A DNA stretch of 36,917 bases from Branchiostoma floridae (Eukaryota > Chordata > Leptocardii > Amphioxiformes > Branchiostomatidae): assembly GCF_000003815.2 (NCBI RefSeq), contig NC_049988.1:21252246-21289162 (forward strand), given 5' to 3'. Below, in pieces: positions 1 to 13,600 of the stretch. Within the stretch, counting starts at the first letter, position 1. Each line of letters starts with the position of its first letter. The notes under the pieces were generated by a model, which was not told the origin of the DNA, ran no database searches, and worked only from the letters and a program-made list of their open reading frames with translations. The translations under genes were made by a program, and so were the position numbers.

Positions 1-30
1 ACATAAACAAAAACGATGTTGTTCCCTCAG

Positions 31-206
31 GCCCGTTCCCACTATCTGGAGGTGCCGAGACGAACCGTGGCATGGACCCCCTGGTGATCGTGGACGCAGT
101 GGCGGTGTGCATGTCACATGAAGAGAAGGAGCTGTGTAAGATTGGGGAGATTGCTCTCGCCATCATAATAGAGGTCACCGCTACCGTGCTCGGCTCCAAG
201 GAAAAG
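31..206 (+). CDS. TRRAP: TRRAP exon 1 of window
   Basis: Acceptor ttccctcag, donor gtatgt. Two bases complete a split codon, then 58 codons, ending in phase 0. Reads GAETNRGMDPLVIVDAVAV... to ...LGSKEK, matching human ENGSKGMDPLVLIDAIAI...LGSKER. HEAT-solenoid helices. About the last 100 nt plus the donor are tandemly copied over the following 1.5 kb. This copy is chosen because it alone has the 5' part and a pyrimidine-rich acceptor. Confidence 0.93.
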
Positions 207-3200
207 GTATGTTGTGTAGTGGTTGTGCATGCGTTGTGTAGTGAATGTGTAAGTGTTGTGTAGTGGTTGTGTGGTGATTGTGTGCATGTCTCACGAGGAG
301 GAGTTGTGAAAGATTGGAGAGATCGCACTTGCCATCATCATAGAGGTCACTGCTACCGTGCTCGGCTTCAAGGCAAAGGTGTGTTGTGTAGTGGTTGTGT
401 ATGTGTTGTGTAGTGGTTGTGTAGTGGTTGTGTAAGTGTTGTGTAGGGGTTGTGTAGGGGTTGTGTAAGTGTTGTGTAGTGGTTGTGTGCATGTCTCACG
501 AGGAGAAGGAGTTGTGTAAGATCGGGGAGATCGCCCTTGCTATCATCATAGAGGTCACCGCTACCGTGCTCGGCTCCAAGGAAAAGGTATGTTGTGTAGT
601 GGTTGTGTATGTGTTGTGTAGTGAATGTGTAGTGGCGGTGTGCATGTCTCACGAAGAGAAGGAGTTGTGTAAGATTGGAGAGATCGCTCTCGCTATCATC
701 ATAGAGGTCACTGCTACCGTGCTCGGCTCCAAGGAAAAGGTATGTTGTGTAGTGGTTGTGTAAGTGTTGTGTAAGTGTTGTGTAGTGGTTGTGTAGGGGT
801 TGTGTAGTGGTGTGTATGTGTTGTGTAAGTGTTGTGTAGTGGTTGTGTAAGTGTTGTGTAGTGGTTGTGTAAGTGTTGTGTAGTGGTTGTGTAAGTGTTG
901 TGTAGTGGTTGTGTGCATGTCTCACGAGGAGAAGGAGCTGTGTAAGATCGGGGAGATCGCCCTCGCCATCATCATCGAGGTCACCGCTACCGTGCTCGGC
1001 TCCAAGGAAAAGGTGACTGTGTTGCGTAGTGGTTGTGTGGTGGTTGTGTAGTGATTGTGTAGTGGTTGTGTGCATGTCTCACGAGGAGAAGGAGCTGTGT
1101 AAGATTGGAGAGATCGCACTTGCCATCATCATAGAGGTCACCGCTACCGTGCTGGGCTCCAAGGAAAAGGTGTGTTGTGTAGTGGTTGTGTAGTGGTTGT
1201 GTAGTGGTTGTGTAAGTGTTGTGTAGTGGTTGTGTAAGTGTTGTGTAGTGGTTGTGTGCATGTCTCACGAGGAGAAGGAGTTGTGTAAGATCGGGGAGAT
1301 CGCCCTTGCTATCATCATCGAGGTCACCGCTACCGTGCTCGGCTCCAAGGAAAAGGTGACTGTGTTGTGTAGTGGTTGTGTAGGGGTTGTGTAAGTGTTG
1401 TGTAGGGGTTGTGTAGGGGTTGTGTAAGTGTTGTGTAGTGGTTGTGTAAGTGTTGTGTAGTGGTTGTGTGCATGTCTCACGAGGAGAAGGAGCTATGTAA
1501 GATCGGGGAGATCGCCCTTGCTATCATCATCGAGGTCACCGCTACCGTGCTCGGCTCCAAGGAAAAGGTACTGCAAGTCTTAGACGTGTGTTGTGTATGT
1601 GTGTAGTTTGTGATTGTGTGCATTTTACATTTGTACATGAGTTGAACGAGCTGTGTCACCGCTACTGTGCTGGACTCCAAGGAAAAGGTGACAGTTTCTT
1701 CTATTAAGTGCTGTTGTGAACAACAGTTACAGTTACTAGAAAGCTCCACAGTACAGTACAGTACAGTACAGTAGCTAGTTGGTGCTTCGTAGCTGAAAAT
1801 TAACTCAGGACATTTTGAGTGACATCCATCACTCTTCTTCAGCGTAACAACTAACCTACTAAGTATTCGTCTCCCCCAGGCGTGCCAGCTGCCCCTGTTT
1901 GAGTACATCGTAGAGCGGCTGTGCTCCTGCTGTTACGAGCGGGCCTGGTACGCAAAGTATGGCGGGTATGTACAGATCATTACTTTCTGACTTTATTACG
2001 TGTTCTTATTCTGCAGCATTACAACTGTGGTAAATGAATATTGTTTGCCTGCATACATTACGCAGGAACACCAGAAAGCTATCAGTTTCCTTGGACTGTA
2101 ATTTAGCAATGTCAATGTCACAATCATCATACATGTACATGTGGATCATGTTTTGTGGCATCTAAGAATGTTTAAAGACAGGTGTCACTGCCATACTCCT
2201 GCAGGTGTGTTGCAAAACATCTCAGTAATGAGTGATGTGATGTAAGCTTGTACTGTGAAATGTAAGAAACTCTCAGTAACAGGTACATTTATATCACTGC
2301 CATACTTTCCCAGGTGTGTTGCGATCCGGTTCCTACTGACTTTCCTCAAGGCACTCTTCTCCAGTATCAGTGTTGTAACAATGTTGTAACAATGTTGTAG
2401 CAAAGCTGTAACAATGTTGTACTGTTGCAGGTGTGTAGCGATCCGGTTCCTGCTGGAGCGCACGTCCCTGCGGTGGATCCTGGAGCACGAACTGACCTTC
2501 CTCAAGGCTCTCTTCTTCGTCCTCATGGACCTGACTGGAGAGGTGAGGACAGAGGTTAGAGGTTAGGGGTTAGGGTCAGGGGTCACTTTTTTCTGTACTT
2601 GCCCCAGACTGGGTTGAGAAGTAGAATTCACAGCAATATGTTTAAATGGATCATTTTAAATGAAGTTGAGTAAGAAAGGCCTACCTGATGATGTGCCTGA
2701 GGTTTTGAATATCAGCAGCCGGACATTTTTGTATGTCCCATCTCTCCCCAGGTGTCTAGTGGGGCCCTTGACCTTGCCAAGGCTGACCTTGAGAAGCTGC
2801 TGAAGATGTGTGCCACGACCATCCAGGCCACGCCTAGCAACCGGGCGCTGCTGGCGGCGCAGGAGAAAGCCTTCAGGGAGGTCACGCTGGAGCTGGTGCG
2901 CGAGGTCACCTCCTCCAACAACATGGTCCGGCAGCAGGTGGGTCAGAGGTTAGGTCATAGGTTACAGGTCAGGGAGGTCACGCTGGAGCTGATGCGCGAG
3001 GTCACCTCCTCCAACAACATGGTCAGGCAGCAGGTGGGTCAGAGGTTAGGTCAGAGGTTACAGGTCAGGGAGGTCATGCTGGAGCTGGTGCGTGAGGTCA
3101 CCACCTCCAACAACATGGTCAGGCAGCAGGTGGGTCAGAGGTCATGTCATAGGTTACAGGTCATATGGAGGTCACGCTGGAGCTGATGCGCGAGGTCACC

Positions 3201-4493
3201 TCCAACAACATGGTCAGGCAACAGGTGGGTCACAGGTTATGTCATAGGTTACAGGTCAGGGAGGTCACCTCCAACAGCATGGTCAGGCAGCTGGTGGGTC
3301 AGAGGTTATGTCTTGTCATAAGTATGTTATGAAAAAGGATATGATGATGCACCTTTGCTGGTAGTGTAGGTACTACTACTAGGGATGGGGCCATGTGTTT
3401 GGATGGGTTACAGTTCCATTTTCAGCATGTTCAAACATATTTGCTCCATGTTAAACCTCCCCTGCTGTTCCCACAGGCGATGCACTCCCTGCGAGTTCTG
3501 GCCAAAGTCACCGACAAAACCATCACTGCCATCATGGAGCCCCACAAAAACGTGAGCAAAAACAAAGTTCTTTTGTGTAGCCAACATGTCTTGTTCCTGC
3601 ATTTTCCTTTGTTCATCAAAGCTACCAGCTTCACCTTTCAGTGAGAGTAACTGCTGTGTCTGGAGATTTCCACCTTAACACTCCCTTTTTTTTTTTTTAG
3701 ATCTGGAATTTATTTATCATCATTCCTCAAAAGTACATAGGCAGGGGGAGCTATACAAGCCTCCCTGAATTGGGTACAATATGTACAATAATTTTACTAA
3801 ACAGTCATAGTCGAAACGTTAAACATACACGCTATGTGCTATGTAGAATTGTTATACAGTTGTATAACAATTGTTATATATTCCTCAGGTTCTTGAAGAC
3901 ATGATTCCTCCCAAGAAGCACCTGTTGAGACATCAGCCTGCCAACGCACAGATCGGACTCATGGTCAGTAGGACACTCTGTCATTTGTGTTGTGCTAAAG
4001 CTAAAGCTAAAGTTGGTGTGCCTGGCACCCATCTCTGTTTCATAGCCCTGGGGCCACACACATAGGTCACTACAGCAGGGGGCTAGTACACTGTTAGTGT
4101 AGTGTGTTTAGCTTCCATACTCTTCCTCTTAGTAGAGAAAGAAGTATGTACCATTTTTTTAAGAGTCTTTGGTATGAACCGGCTACAGCATCCAGTCTTC
4201 CTTGAATTGGTAGTCTCCCATCCAAGTACTGCCTGGACTGCATGTTGCTTAACATCCGAAATCAAGGGTGCGCCACTGCTGTACATGTAGCTCTTTGTGT
4301 TGCCCTGCTTGTCAATGAAAAGTGTTGGGGAATGATTTTTGGACAGGGTGTTCTTAGAAAAGTTAGACTGAAAGGCCTTTATTGTTGATTGCAGGAGGGG
4401 AACACTTTTTGCACCACGTTGCAGCCCCGACTCTTCACCATAGACCTGAATATCATGGAGCACAAGGTTTTCTTCACCGAGGTGAGTGTCTGT

Positions 4494-4537
<44 letters not shown>

Positions 4538-4611
4538 ATATGTGTGTCTGTCTTTGACAGTGTTTGTGTGTGTGTGTGTTTGTGTCTGTGTCTGTGTGTG
4601 TGTGTCTGTGT

Positions 4612-4650
<39 letters not shown>

Positions 4651-7600
4651 TGTGTGTGTGTGTGTGTGTCTGTCTTTGACAGTGTGTGTGTGAGTGTGTG
4701 TCTGTCTGTCTGTGACAGTGTGTGTGAGTGTGTGTGAGTGTGTGTGTGTGACAGTGTGTGTGTCTGTCTGTGACAGTGCATGTGTGCATTTGTGTCTTTA
4801 AGTTTAATATAAAACAGCTAAAGCCTGACAGCAGTAACGTATGACTGTGAACGGAAACAGAAGAAAACGTAATATTTTGTTTTTATTTTTCCCAGTTGCT
4901 GAATCTGTGCGAGGCTGAGGACTCAATGTTGATCAAACTTCCCTGCTACAAGAACATGCAGTCACTAACCCCACTGCGCATCAGCGCTCTCAGTAAGTGT
5001 TTGTTTATTTATTTGTTTGTTTGTTTATTTACTGATCAAACTTCCCTGCTACAAGAACATGCAGTCGTTAACCCCACTGCGCATCAGCGCTCTCAGTAAG
5101 TGTTTGTTTGTTTGTTTATTTACTGATCAAACTACCCTGCTACAAGAACATGCAGTTGTTAACCCCATAGCGTATCAGCGCTCTCAGTAAGTGTTTGTTT
5201 GTTTGTTTGTTAATCAAACTGCAATGCTACAACAAGAACATTTGTTTATCTTACATGCCCCGTAAGCTACCTCATGTTGTAACACACCAGTTCCGTACTA
5301 GTTTGGGCAGTTTGTCTGCACAGGTTGTATAATACCCCCCTCACATTAGGCGAAAATCGATCGGACGACGAGCCTCGAGCTCTAAATTACGAGGAGGCAT
5401 GACCCTGACGGGAAGGCGGGAACTCTGCCATTTCTTCGTCGGCAGCAGGGTCATGCCTCCTCGTAAATTAGAGCTCGCAGAAAAGTCGTCCGATTGATTT
5501 TCGCTACATATGAGGGGGGTATAAGGGACTGCCAGGTTTGATCCACTTCACACTCATACATGTATACTCAAAGGTGAGTTTAACTGGTTGTGTAAAAGAA
5601 AACTCCTATATCCTCATGTACACGAAGTGATGATAACCGTGTACTTTTTAAATATGAAACCTGTTATGGTAACAATGTGTTTTCTTTCCAGATGCCCTTG
5701 CTGCCTGCTATTACATTTGCAGGTGCGGGAGCTGTAGTGTGAACATATTTAGTGTACTTTGTAACTATGAAACTTCTCTGTGAAGGTAACCGTGACTTGT
5801 GTTTTCTTTCCAGACGCCCTAGCCGCCTGCCACTATATTGGAGCTTTAGTGTGATAAAAGACCTGAGCTAGTGTGAACATATTTAGTGATGTTAACCATG
5901 TATTTCCCCTCCAGATGCCCTAGCCGCCTGCCACTATATTGGAGCTTTAGTGTGATATCAGACCTGAGCTAGTGTGAACATATTTAGTGATGTTAACCGT
6001 GTATTTCCCCTCCAGACGCCCTAGCCGCCTGCCACTATATTGGAGCTTTAGTGTGATATCAGACCTGAGCTAGTGTGAACATATTTAGTGATGTTAACCG
6101 TGTATTTCCCCTCCAGATGCCCTAGCCGCCTGCCACTATATTGGAGCTTTAGTGTGATATCAGACCTGAGCTAGTGGGAACATATTTAGTGATGTTAACC
6201 ATGTATTTCCCCTCCAGATGCCCTAGCCGCGTGCCACTACATCCCCCAGGTACGAGAGAAAATCTTCACCGTCCTCTTCAAGTCTCTCAACTCCAGCTCC
6301 GACGAGCTGCAGACAGCTGCCATGAAGTGCATGAAGGATGTAAGTGGTCTTGTCTTGTCTTTTCTGTAAACAAACAAACAAAAAACAAACATACAAATAA
6401 AGAAATAAACACCTTGAGAAGCTGCAGACAGCTGCCTTGGAGTGTTGGAAGGATCTAAGTCTTATCTCGTTTGTAAACAAACTTGTCTTTTTTCTAAAGA
6501 CAAAGACTTTGTTAAGCTACAGACAGCTGCCACAAAGTGTATGAAGGATAGAAGGAGTTTTGTCTGAGTGTTCAAACTCAGTCATGTTTGGGACCGCATT
6601 TTTCACACTGCAGTAGCGCCACCTACAGCTGCAGTGCCAAGTAGTTCAGGTCAGTACTGCCCTGAGGAAGGTGAAAGACACTGTGACAGAAACATTGGCT
6701 ACCTACATTGTACTCCTTTGGTTGTGAACTTTAACCAGTGATTTACCAATCAAATCAAGTTCCAAGAACATGTTACAATCCTAAACATTCTTCCAACACA
6801 AAAGGATACACGGATCAAATTTTCAACAACCACTGTTGCCTTCATCAAGATCTATACTGATGACCAATCACTTTAGAACGTAAACTCACGATAGTTACAG
6901 ATGTGTGATCTTATCAACACGTGATCTTCCAGATTTGTGTTGTCAGCAATGGGTCATGCCTAGGGGTGGGTACCGGTACAGAAAATTCAGGTCCAGGTAC
7001 AGTTCAGGTCCAGAGGATCAGGTCCAGGTCCGGACCTGTACCCAGCCCTAGTCATGCCAGAAAGTTCATTATGACCACTGTCTCTGTTCAGTGATGGCTG
7101 GAGTGTCCTGATGTATACGGCCTCCTTTGTACCTTTATATCAAGTTCCAAGATATACATTTAAAGTTCCAAGATATTTGATCAAGGAAACCGTCAAACAA
7201 ATAAAAACCTCCCGTTTGTCCGCAGTTCCTGAAGCACCAGCAGATGGACGCAGAGACGATCCACAACGCGGTGCGCCCCCTACTGATGGTGCTGGGGGAT
7301 TACAGGAGTCTCACGCTCAGCGTCATCAAGCGCCTCACCAACGTCACCACGCTCTTCCCAAACGTCTTCAACGAGAAACTCTGCGACCAGCTCATGGTAG
7401 GTTCTACTGATTTGCTGTCAGATAGGCATGATAATAAATTTAGATTTAGGCTGAAATGATAGATTTTCTCCTTTCTCTGATTGTACATGTAAAAGATACC
7501 ACTGAACAGACTCAAAGACGGAGGTTAGTACCTTACCATGTTCTTCTGCAATGTCTTCGATGAGAAACTCTGCGACCAGCTCATGGTAGGTGCTATAAAT

Positions 7601-10600
7601 GGTCTGCTCTTACTTAGGCCAAAAGGTTTATTTTCCTTGTTCATTGTAAAACATAATGCGAACAGACTCAAAGACAAAGTTAAGGACCAATGACGTCACC
7701 ATGCATAGTTTCAATCCATTTCATTTCATTCTGTAGAAAAAAACTTTTTCTGAGAAGTTGTTCCCAAAATTTGTTCTGGGCTTCGGTAGGTGGATGGTTT
7801 GTGATGTAGTTGATTGTGTTTGCTGCTTGGTAGGCTGAAGTGATATGTTTTTTTTTCTGATGATGTGAACAGACTCAAAAGACAGAGTTTAGTACCAATG
7901 ACGTCACATACTTTCAATCCAGTTGTTGGACATTCTGTACAAAAGATTTCCTTATGAGCATTTGTTCTGGAATTCATGGTCTGTGATTTAGATGATTGCG
8001 TTTGATAGCTATGTGACTGCATTATGATCTTTTTAGAGAAATTATGAAAAGTTTGAGTGCCTTTCTAAAGTTCAAGTGGCAGTGTTTGTTTTACTGAAGT
8101 TTTTTGTGTTTCTTTGAGCAGGCTCACCTAAAGAAGTGGATGGACGTGGCCATCATCGCTCAGAAGGGCGGGCAGCGCACCGACGGAAATGTAAGTCCCC
8201 TTTTCTCCAGTGTTCCGTAAATATATGTAAAAAAAACACTGTATTCCATATCACCCAAGGTACCAGCCTGACCACGGGTTGGATTGCCCTCATGCTGATC
8301 TAACCTGGGGAGGGCTGGGACAGAGGGTCCATATGTCATACCCATCCGAGAAAATGTTTCTAGGCTACAGACATCAGAAGTTGAGAAAATTTGGTGTCCT
8401 TTAACAAAAAACTGTAAAAACAGCAATTTCGAAGTACAAATCCAGTAGTCGAAGTTTTGACTTCACACTGGTAGTTGATTTATTTGATGGAAGCCTATTT
8501 GATATGGCAAGTTATCACCCAGTCCAGAACACACGTACAGAAGGTTATCGCGGCCTGGGTATGACATAAAACATAAAATGATCACTTCTGTCTTATCGCT
8601 GCGTCTTGCTGGTGCCTACTGACATCATGACCGCCTTGACACGTTTCTTCTTCTCTCCTTAACGCTTTCTCAAGGGATTCGTCACCGATTGCCAGGTAGG
8701 AGCGAAGGACGTTACTGTCTTACTTACTTTCCTCTGCAGACTTTAACTGTTTAACAGTGTTTAACTGTTCCTGATACCCCTGTCACATTTGGCGAATATC
8801 GATCGGACTAGAATTCTGCGTCAATCGCCCGAGTCTTGCTTATGATAATAACTTTATTGCACAACTGTTACAATTGTACAAGGTACAAAGTATGGCTTAT
8901 ATGTGGCAGGGACGATTTTCAGGTGAAAAATACGCGCAACCCTCTGCTGAACTTAAATATGGCCGATCTTCCATTGATACGCCTGAATGTCGTGGATAAT
9001 GTGACAGGGTTATTAAGCTTGGGGCACAACCGGCCGTACGTGCAAGTTGTCTGTACAATGTTTTTTGGGAGGCCACGTCCGCTACGTATTTCTGAAAACG
9101 TCGAGGCTTTATAGGGCAGGCGCGTTGCCTGCACTGGCACGTACGGGGGCGAATCCGCAGCCCGATGGCACTCAAAGTTTTGCTTGCACGTAAAGTTCTA
9201 CGCCATGTCTGCGTGCTCCAAAATCCGTTGCATTCCCTATGAGTTCGTACGGAGACGGTACTTACCACTTACAGATCCCAAAAGATTGCCCACGTTTTGG
9301 CACGTAGACAGGACGTATATGCAAGTACGGCGGGTTGTGCCCTTGGCTTTACCATCCTCTGCTGAGTTTTTCACTGTTGCTAAGATTATTATGCACTCAC
9401 CACATTTTGCTGTCCTCTGTTGAAAAAGAGTTGTGTAAATGTAATATGGTCACACTCTTGTTTCACAGATTTTACTTCCTTTATGTGTTATTTTGGCTAT
9501 TATAGCTATGTAGGAGTGTAGGGCATTTCTGTCTTACTATATGTTCCTCTGCCAAGAGTTTTCACTGTTCCTAAGATACATGTAAGTCTGTCCTCACCAC
9601 TGTCCACTGTCCAGGTGTACTTGTAAGCACAATATGGCCTCACTTTTGTTCTATACATTTTTTTTTGTTGATATTCCCTTGTTGCCATGGCTATATTGGT
9701 AGTAGCTAGTTGGTTTGACTGACAGTTGCCATGGCTTGAGTAACAGCTGCCAAGGTTTGATTGACAGAAGTTTGAATGCTGGTGTCCATTGTTAGATTGA
9801 CAGCTGCCACAGTTAGATTGACAGCTGCACAGTTAGATAGACATCTGTCATGGTTAGATTGACAGCTGCAAAAGTTAGATTGACATCTGTCATGGTTTGA
9901 TTGACAGCTGCCAAAGTTAGTTGATGGTTGCCACGTTTTGATTGACAGCTGTTACTTTGTGATTGACAGGTGATAAAGGTGTGTGCGGCGATCATCCACA
10001 TGTTCCACACCATCCCGGCCGCCTCCATCAAGATGATCGACCCCCTGGTGACCTTGGTGCTGAAGGCAGAACGGGCGCTGCTGCTAGAGGTAACGATGGC
10101 GCTTGCTCAAGTTACTGTCTGTAGTTTGAAATGTTTACCTAGTATCTAAGATGTTAAGAGTATGAATATGTATGTATGTATGTATGTAAGATGTTGCCTC
10201 GTGTTGAAAATGTTTAGATGGTTCAGTCATCTCTGCTTGACTGTTTAAGATTAAGGATTCACTACTTGTGTTTGAAAGAGTTGTTAGCTTTTTCCCTCCT
10301 CCTGCACCTGTTTTATCCATTGTTTTCGTTTTGTGTTTTAATGTAATACGTGTGTGCGAATAAATAAACAAACAAAAGAAGGGTTCACAACTTTAGAGTT
10401 TGACTATATACCGGAGACACTTCACTGTGATGTGAAATATGTTTCTGAATCAAAAAAAGATTTTATGTAGGTTATGGGTAACTTCTTTTGTGCTTAAAAT
10501 GCAGACTAAAACCTGTATGTGATATTTCTTGCCCCTCCAGATCGGTAGTCCATTCCGAGACCCCCTGCTGAAGTTTCTGCTGCGGTACCCTGCCCAATCT

Positions 10601-13600
10601 GTGGACCTCTTCATCCAGGAGGCACATCTCAAGGAGCCTCAGACCAACAGGACTTTCACTGTAAGGAACCTTTCACTTCCACTTTATTTGTAATACGGAC
10701 AGATTGGACTGTGTTTGCTTCTCATTACTTAGATTTGGACCTCTGACCTCCCATAGAATGTTATTCACTTTCAAGCTTCCGTAGTATTTTATTTCGCATC
10801 TCTCTAATACCATTATGTATACCGTCTTATGTAAATTTGTCTTGTACCATTGTAATTTTATGTTATGTGTAGACCTATGCAATCAGCTGTGCTGCCTATA
10901 GGTCTGTGTAATGTACTGTCGCATTTTGAATGAATGAAATAAATAAAAAATAAAATAAAAAATTTTGTTTTTCTGTCAAGGACTTTTCTTGTTAGACTTC
11001 TTTTAATGTAAGGAAATTTCAAACTTATAGGAGTTAACAGTGTTAGTCTTATGGTGTACTGGAGTTTTAGGACTTACAAACAAATAAAGTGCTCTTAGAT
11101 TTTACACTTTACTATTACATAAATATTAGCTTGTTTTACATCAGATTTTGTAATGTGGCTGCTTTTGTTGTTATTTCCTGCAGGCCATGCTGAAGAGAGA
11201 AGAAGCCAAACCTTTCCGGGAAGTTATCCAGGCCAACCCGCTCAAGCTGGCCAACGTGGCCCTCAGCACTGTCAAGGTAAACCTGGTCATACTGTATACA
11301 TGTACTTTTGTTGACTTTATGTTATTTGATTGTTTTAATTTGTATTATCATATAGCCAGATGGAGTTGGCCAATCAGAGGCCCCCATTTCCCATGGGTTA
11401 TCAGGCAGTAACCTCAAAAGTGGTCGGTTATTCTAATAACCGACCACTTTTTGGACCGCACCATTATACAGGGGACAGTCATGAATTTTTTTTGTACTGT
11501 TGTTTGTGTGTAAACCATGCATAACTGTCAAAAATATTATGATTGATTGGTTATGTTAATTAGGGCTCCACATGGGGAATATAGGGATACTTGAAAAGGA
11601 AATATGCTGATTTTACACATTTTCATTATGGCTTTCTAACGTGATTAAGCCGGTACCTTCCTAAATCACTTCATATATACGTACTTTGTCGTGCCCAAGT
11701 GAAAAGGCTCTGCATGGGGGGTACCAGGACTCCACTTAATACATGTAGTTTGTATTGCAAATAAGCCACATGTTGATGCTGATATGCTATCTCACAAACA
11801 GATGATTAGTTAAAATTATTACTTAAATGATGATGATGAAATAGTTTAATGTTTGTATTATATATAGGTACGGGCGAACACATAGAGTACTTGCAAATGT
11901 ATNNNNNNNNNNNNNNNNNNNNNNNNNNNNNNNNNNNNNNNNNNNNNNNNNNNNNNNNNNNNNNNNNNNNNNNNNNNNNNNNNNNNNNNNNNNNNNNNNN
12001 NNGCCTTATCCTAGGTGTATATGGTGAGATAATCCCTGGTCAGGTGCGATAACCACCTCATAACCCGCCTCGTTAGCTACGCTCACTCGGTGGTTTATTC
12101 GGTGGTTATCGCACCTGACCAGGGATTATCTCACCATATACACCTCGGGCCGGGGCATTAACCCTTTAATGTTGATGGACGACTCCAGGAAGAATAGAGT
12201 TTTGATAATAATTGTAACTCTAATTGGAGATCAAAATAAACAAACAAACCTGGTATTGTTTTTTGTGTGTCTGTGTTTCTACAATTCACGTTGCAGGCAT
12301 GTTTTTAGTGTATCTGTTTGTCTGGTTTCCATGGTAGGCATGGCGAGAAAACTGGCAGGAAGTTAGGTCAAAGGTTTTAGCATTGGGTATCAAAGGTTAT
12401 CTCATTTTTCTGTCTTCAGTTGCCGAGGGCAATAGATGCATGATTGGTTGTTGCCTTATAGGAGCTAGAGGGAAAATGTATGACTGAGACAGAATCAGCG
12501 AGAAAATCACATCATCATCATCGCGGCTACTTGCTCGGACCAAGTTCAACCTCTCCTTCCAGACGTCTCTGTCCCCCATAGCGTTCTTTAGATCCTCGAC
12601 CCGCAGCCTCACGAGCAAGCTGGTCTTCAAAATCACAACAATGAATAAAACACGAGATTCATAAAAACTCTAATTTATGAGGATTTTGTTTTCCCCCCAT
12701 CCAGGGTGGTTTGCGGCCGGGCAGCCCCAACTACCTGACCCAGCAGGAGCTGCAGTACCAGGCCATCCTCATCTACAGCATCCTGGTCAAGCACGACCCG
12801 GCCTGGCTCAGCAAGCACCCCATGCTGGTAAGTCATGACCCGGCCTGGGTCTGTACTAACCCATAACCTGGCCTGGGTCAGTACAAACCCGGCCTGGTGG
12901 CTCAGCAAGCACCCCATGCTGGTAAGTCATGACCCAGCCTGGGTCTGTACTAACCCATAACCTGGCCTGGGTCAGTACAAACCCGGCCTGGTGGCTCAGC
13001 AAGCACCCCATGCTGGTAAGTCATGACCCAGCATGGGTCTGTACTAACCCATAACCTGGCCTGGGTCAGTACAAACCCGGCCTGGCTCAGCAAGCACCCC
13101 ATGCTGGTAAGTCATAACCCAGCCTGGGTCTGTACTAACCCATAACCCGGCCTGGCTCAGTACAAACCCGGCCTGGCTCAGCAAGCACCACATGCTGGTA
13201 AGTCATGACCCGGCCTGTGTCAGTACAAACCCAGCCTGGTCAAGCACGACCCGGCCTGGCTCAGCAAGCATCCCATGCTGGTAAGTCATGACCCGGCTTG
13301 GGTCTGTAAACACCCGGCCTGGCTCAGCAAGCACCCCATGCTGGTAAGTCATGACATGACCTGGGTCAGTACAAATCCAGTCTGGCTCAGTTACAAACAT
13401 GGCCTGGCTCAGCAAGCATCCATGCTGGAAAGTCATGACCCAGTCTGGGTCCAGTATAAACCCAACCTGGGTCTGTAAGACTACTCTGGCTCTGTAGGAA
13501 CCCGGGGCGTCATAACCCAGCCTGAGTTAACAGAAACCATGTACTAGGTAACATTTATGTTTAACATTCAGTACTGTCATGATAGATATCACAATGGGAT

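Noticed and set aside
368-1075. Long antisense ORF rich in HNHYTT repeats (235 aa) and similar neighbours
   Set aside because: Reverse-strand reading of the exon 1 array and its gttgtgtagtg minisatellite; composition is purely repeat-driven.
4183-4275. 5S rRNA gene on the - strand
   Set aside because: The 5' part is degraded, and it is fused to a SINE body with target duplications; not a functional rRNA gene.
4083-4789. Long ORFs in the TG-rich region on both strands
   Set aside because: Microsatellite artefacts (His-Thr or Cys-Val repeats).
5335-5519. Inverted repeats as transcription terminators or protein-binding operators
   Set aside because: Length, TA flanks and family resemblance indicate MITEs in introns of a eukaryotic gene.
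8836-9268. ORFs on both strands near 8.8-9.3 kb
   Set aside because: No similarity to TRRAP or to any family I recognise; overlaps a degenerate TIR element.
12828-13480. CRISPR-like regular direct repeats (also at 5680-6217, 26283-26525 and 36184-36765)
   Set aside because: Eukaryotic gene context; the repeats are copies of exon-intron boundaries and the 'spacers' are themselves repeated.
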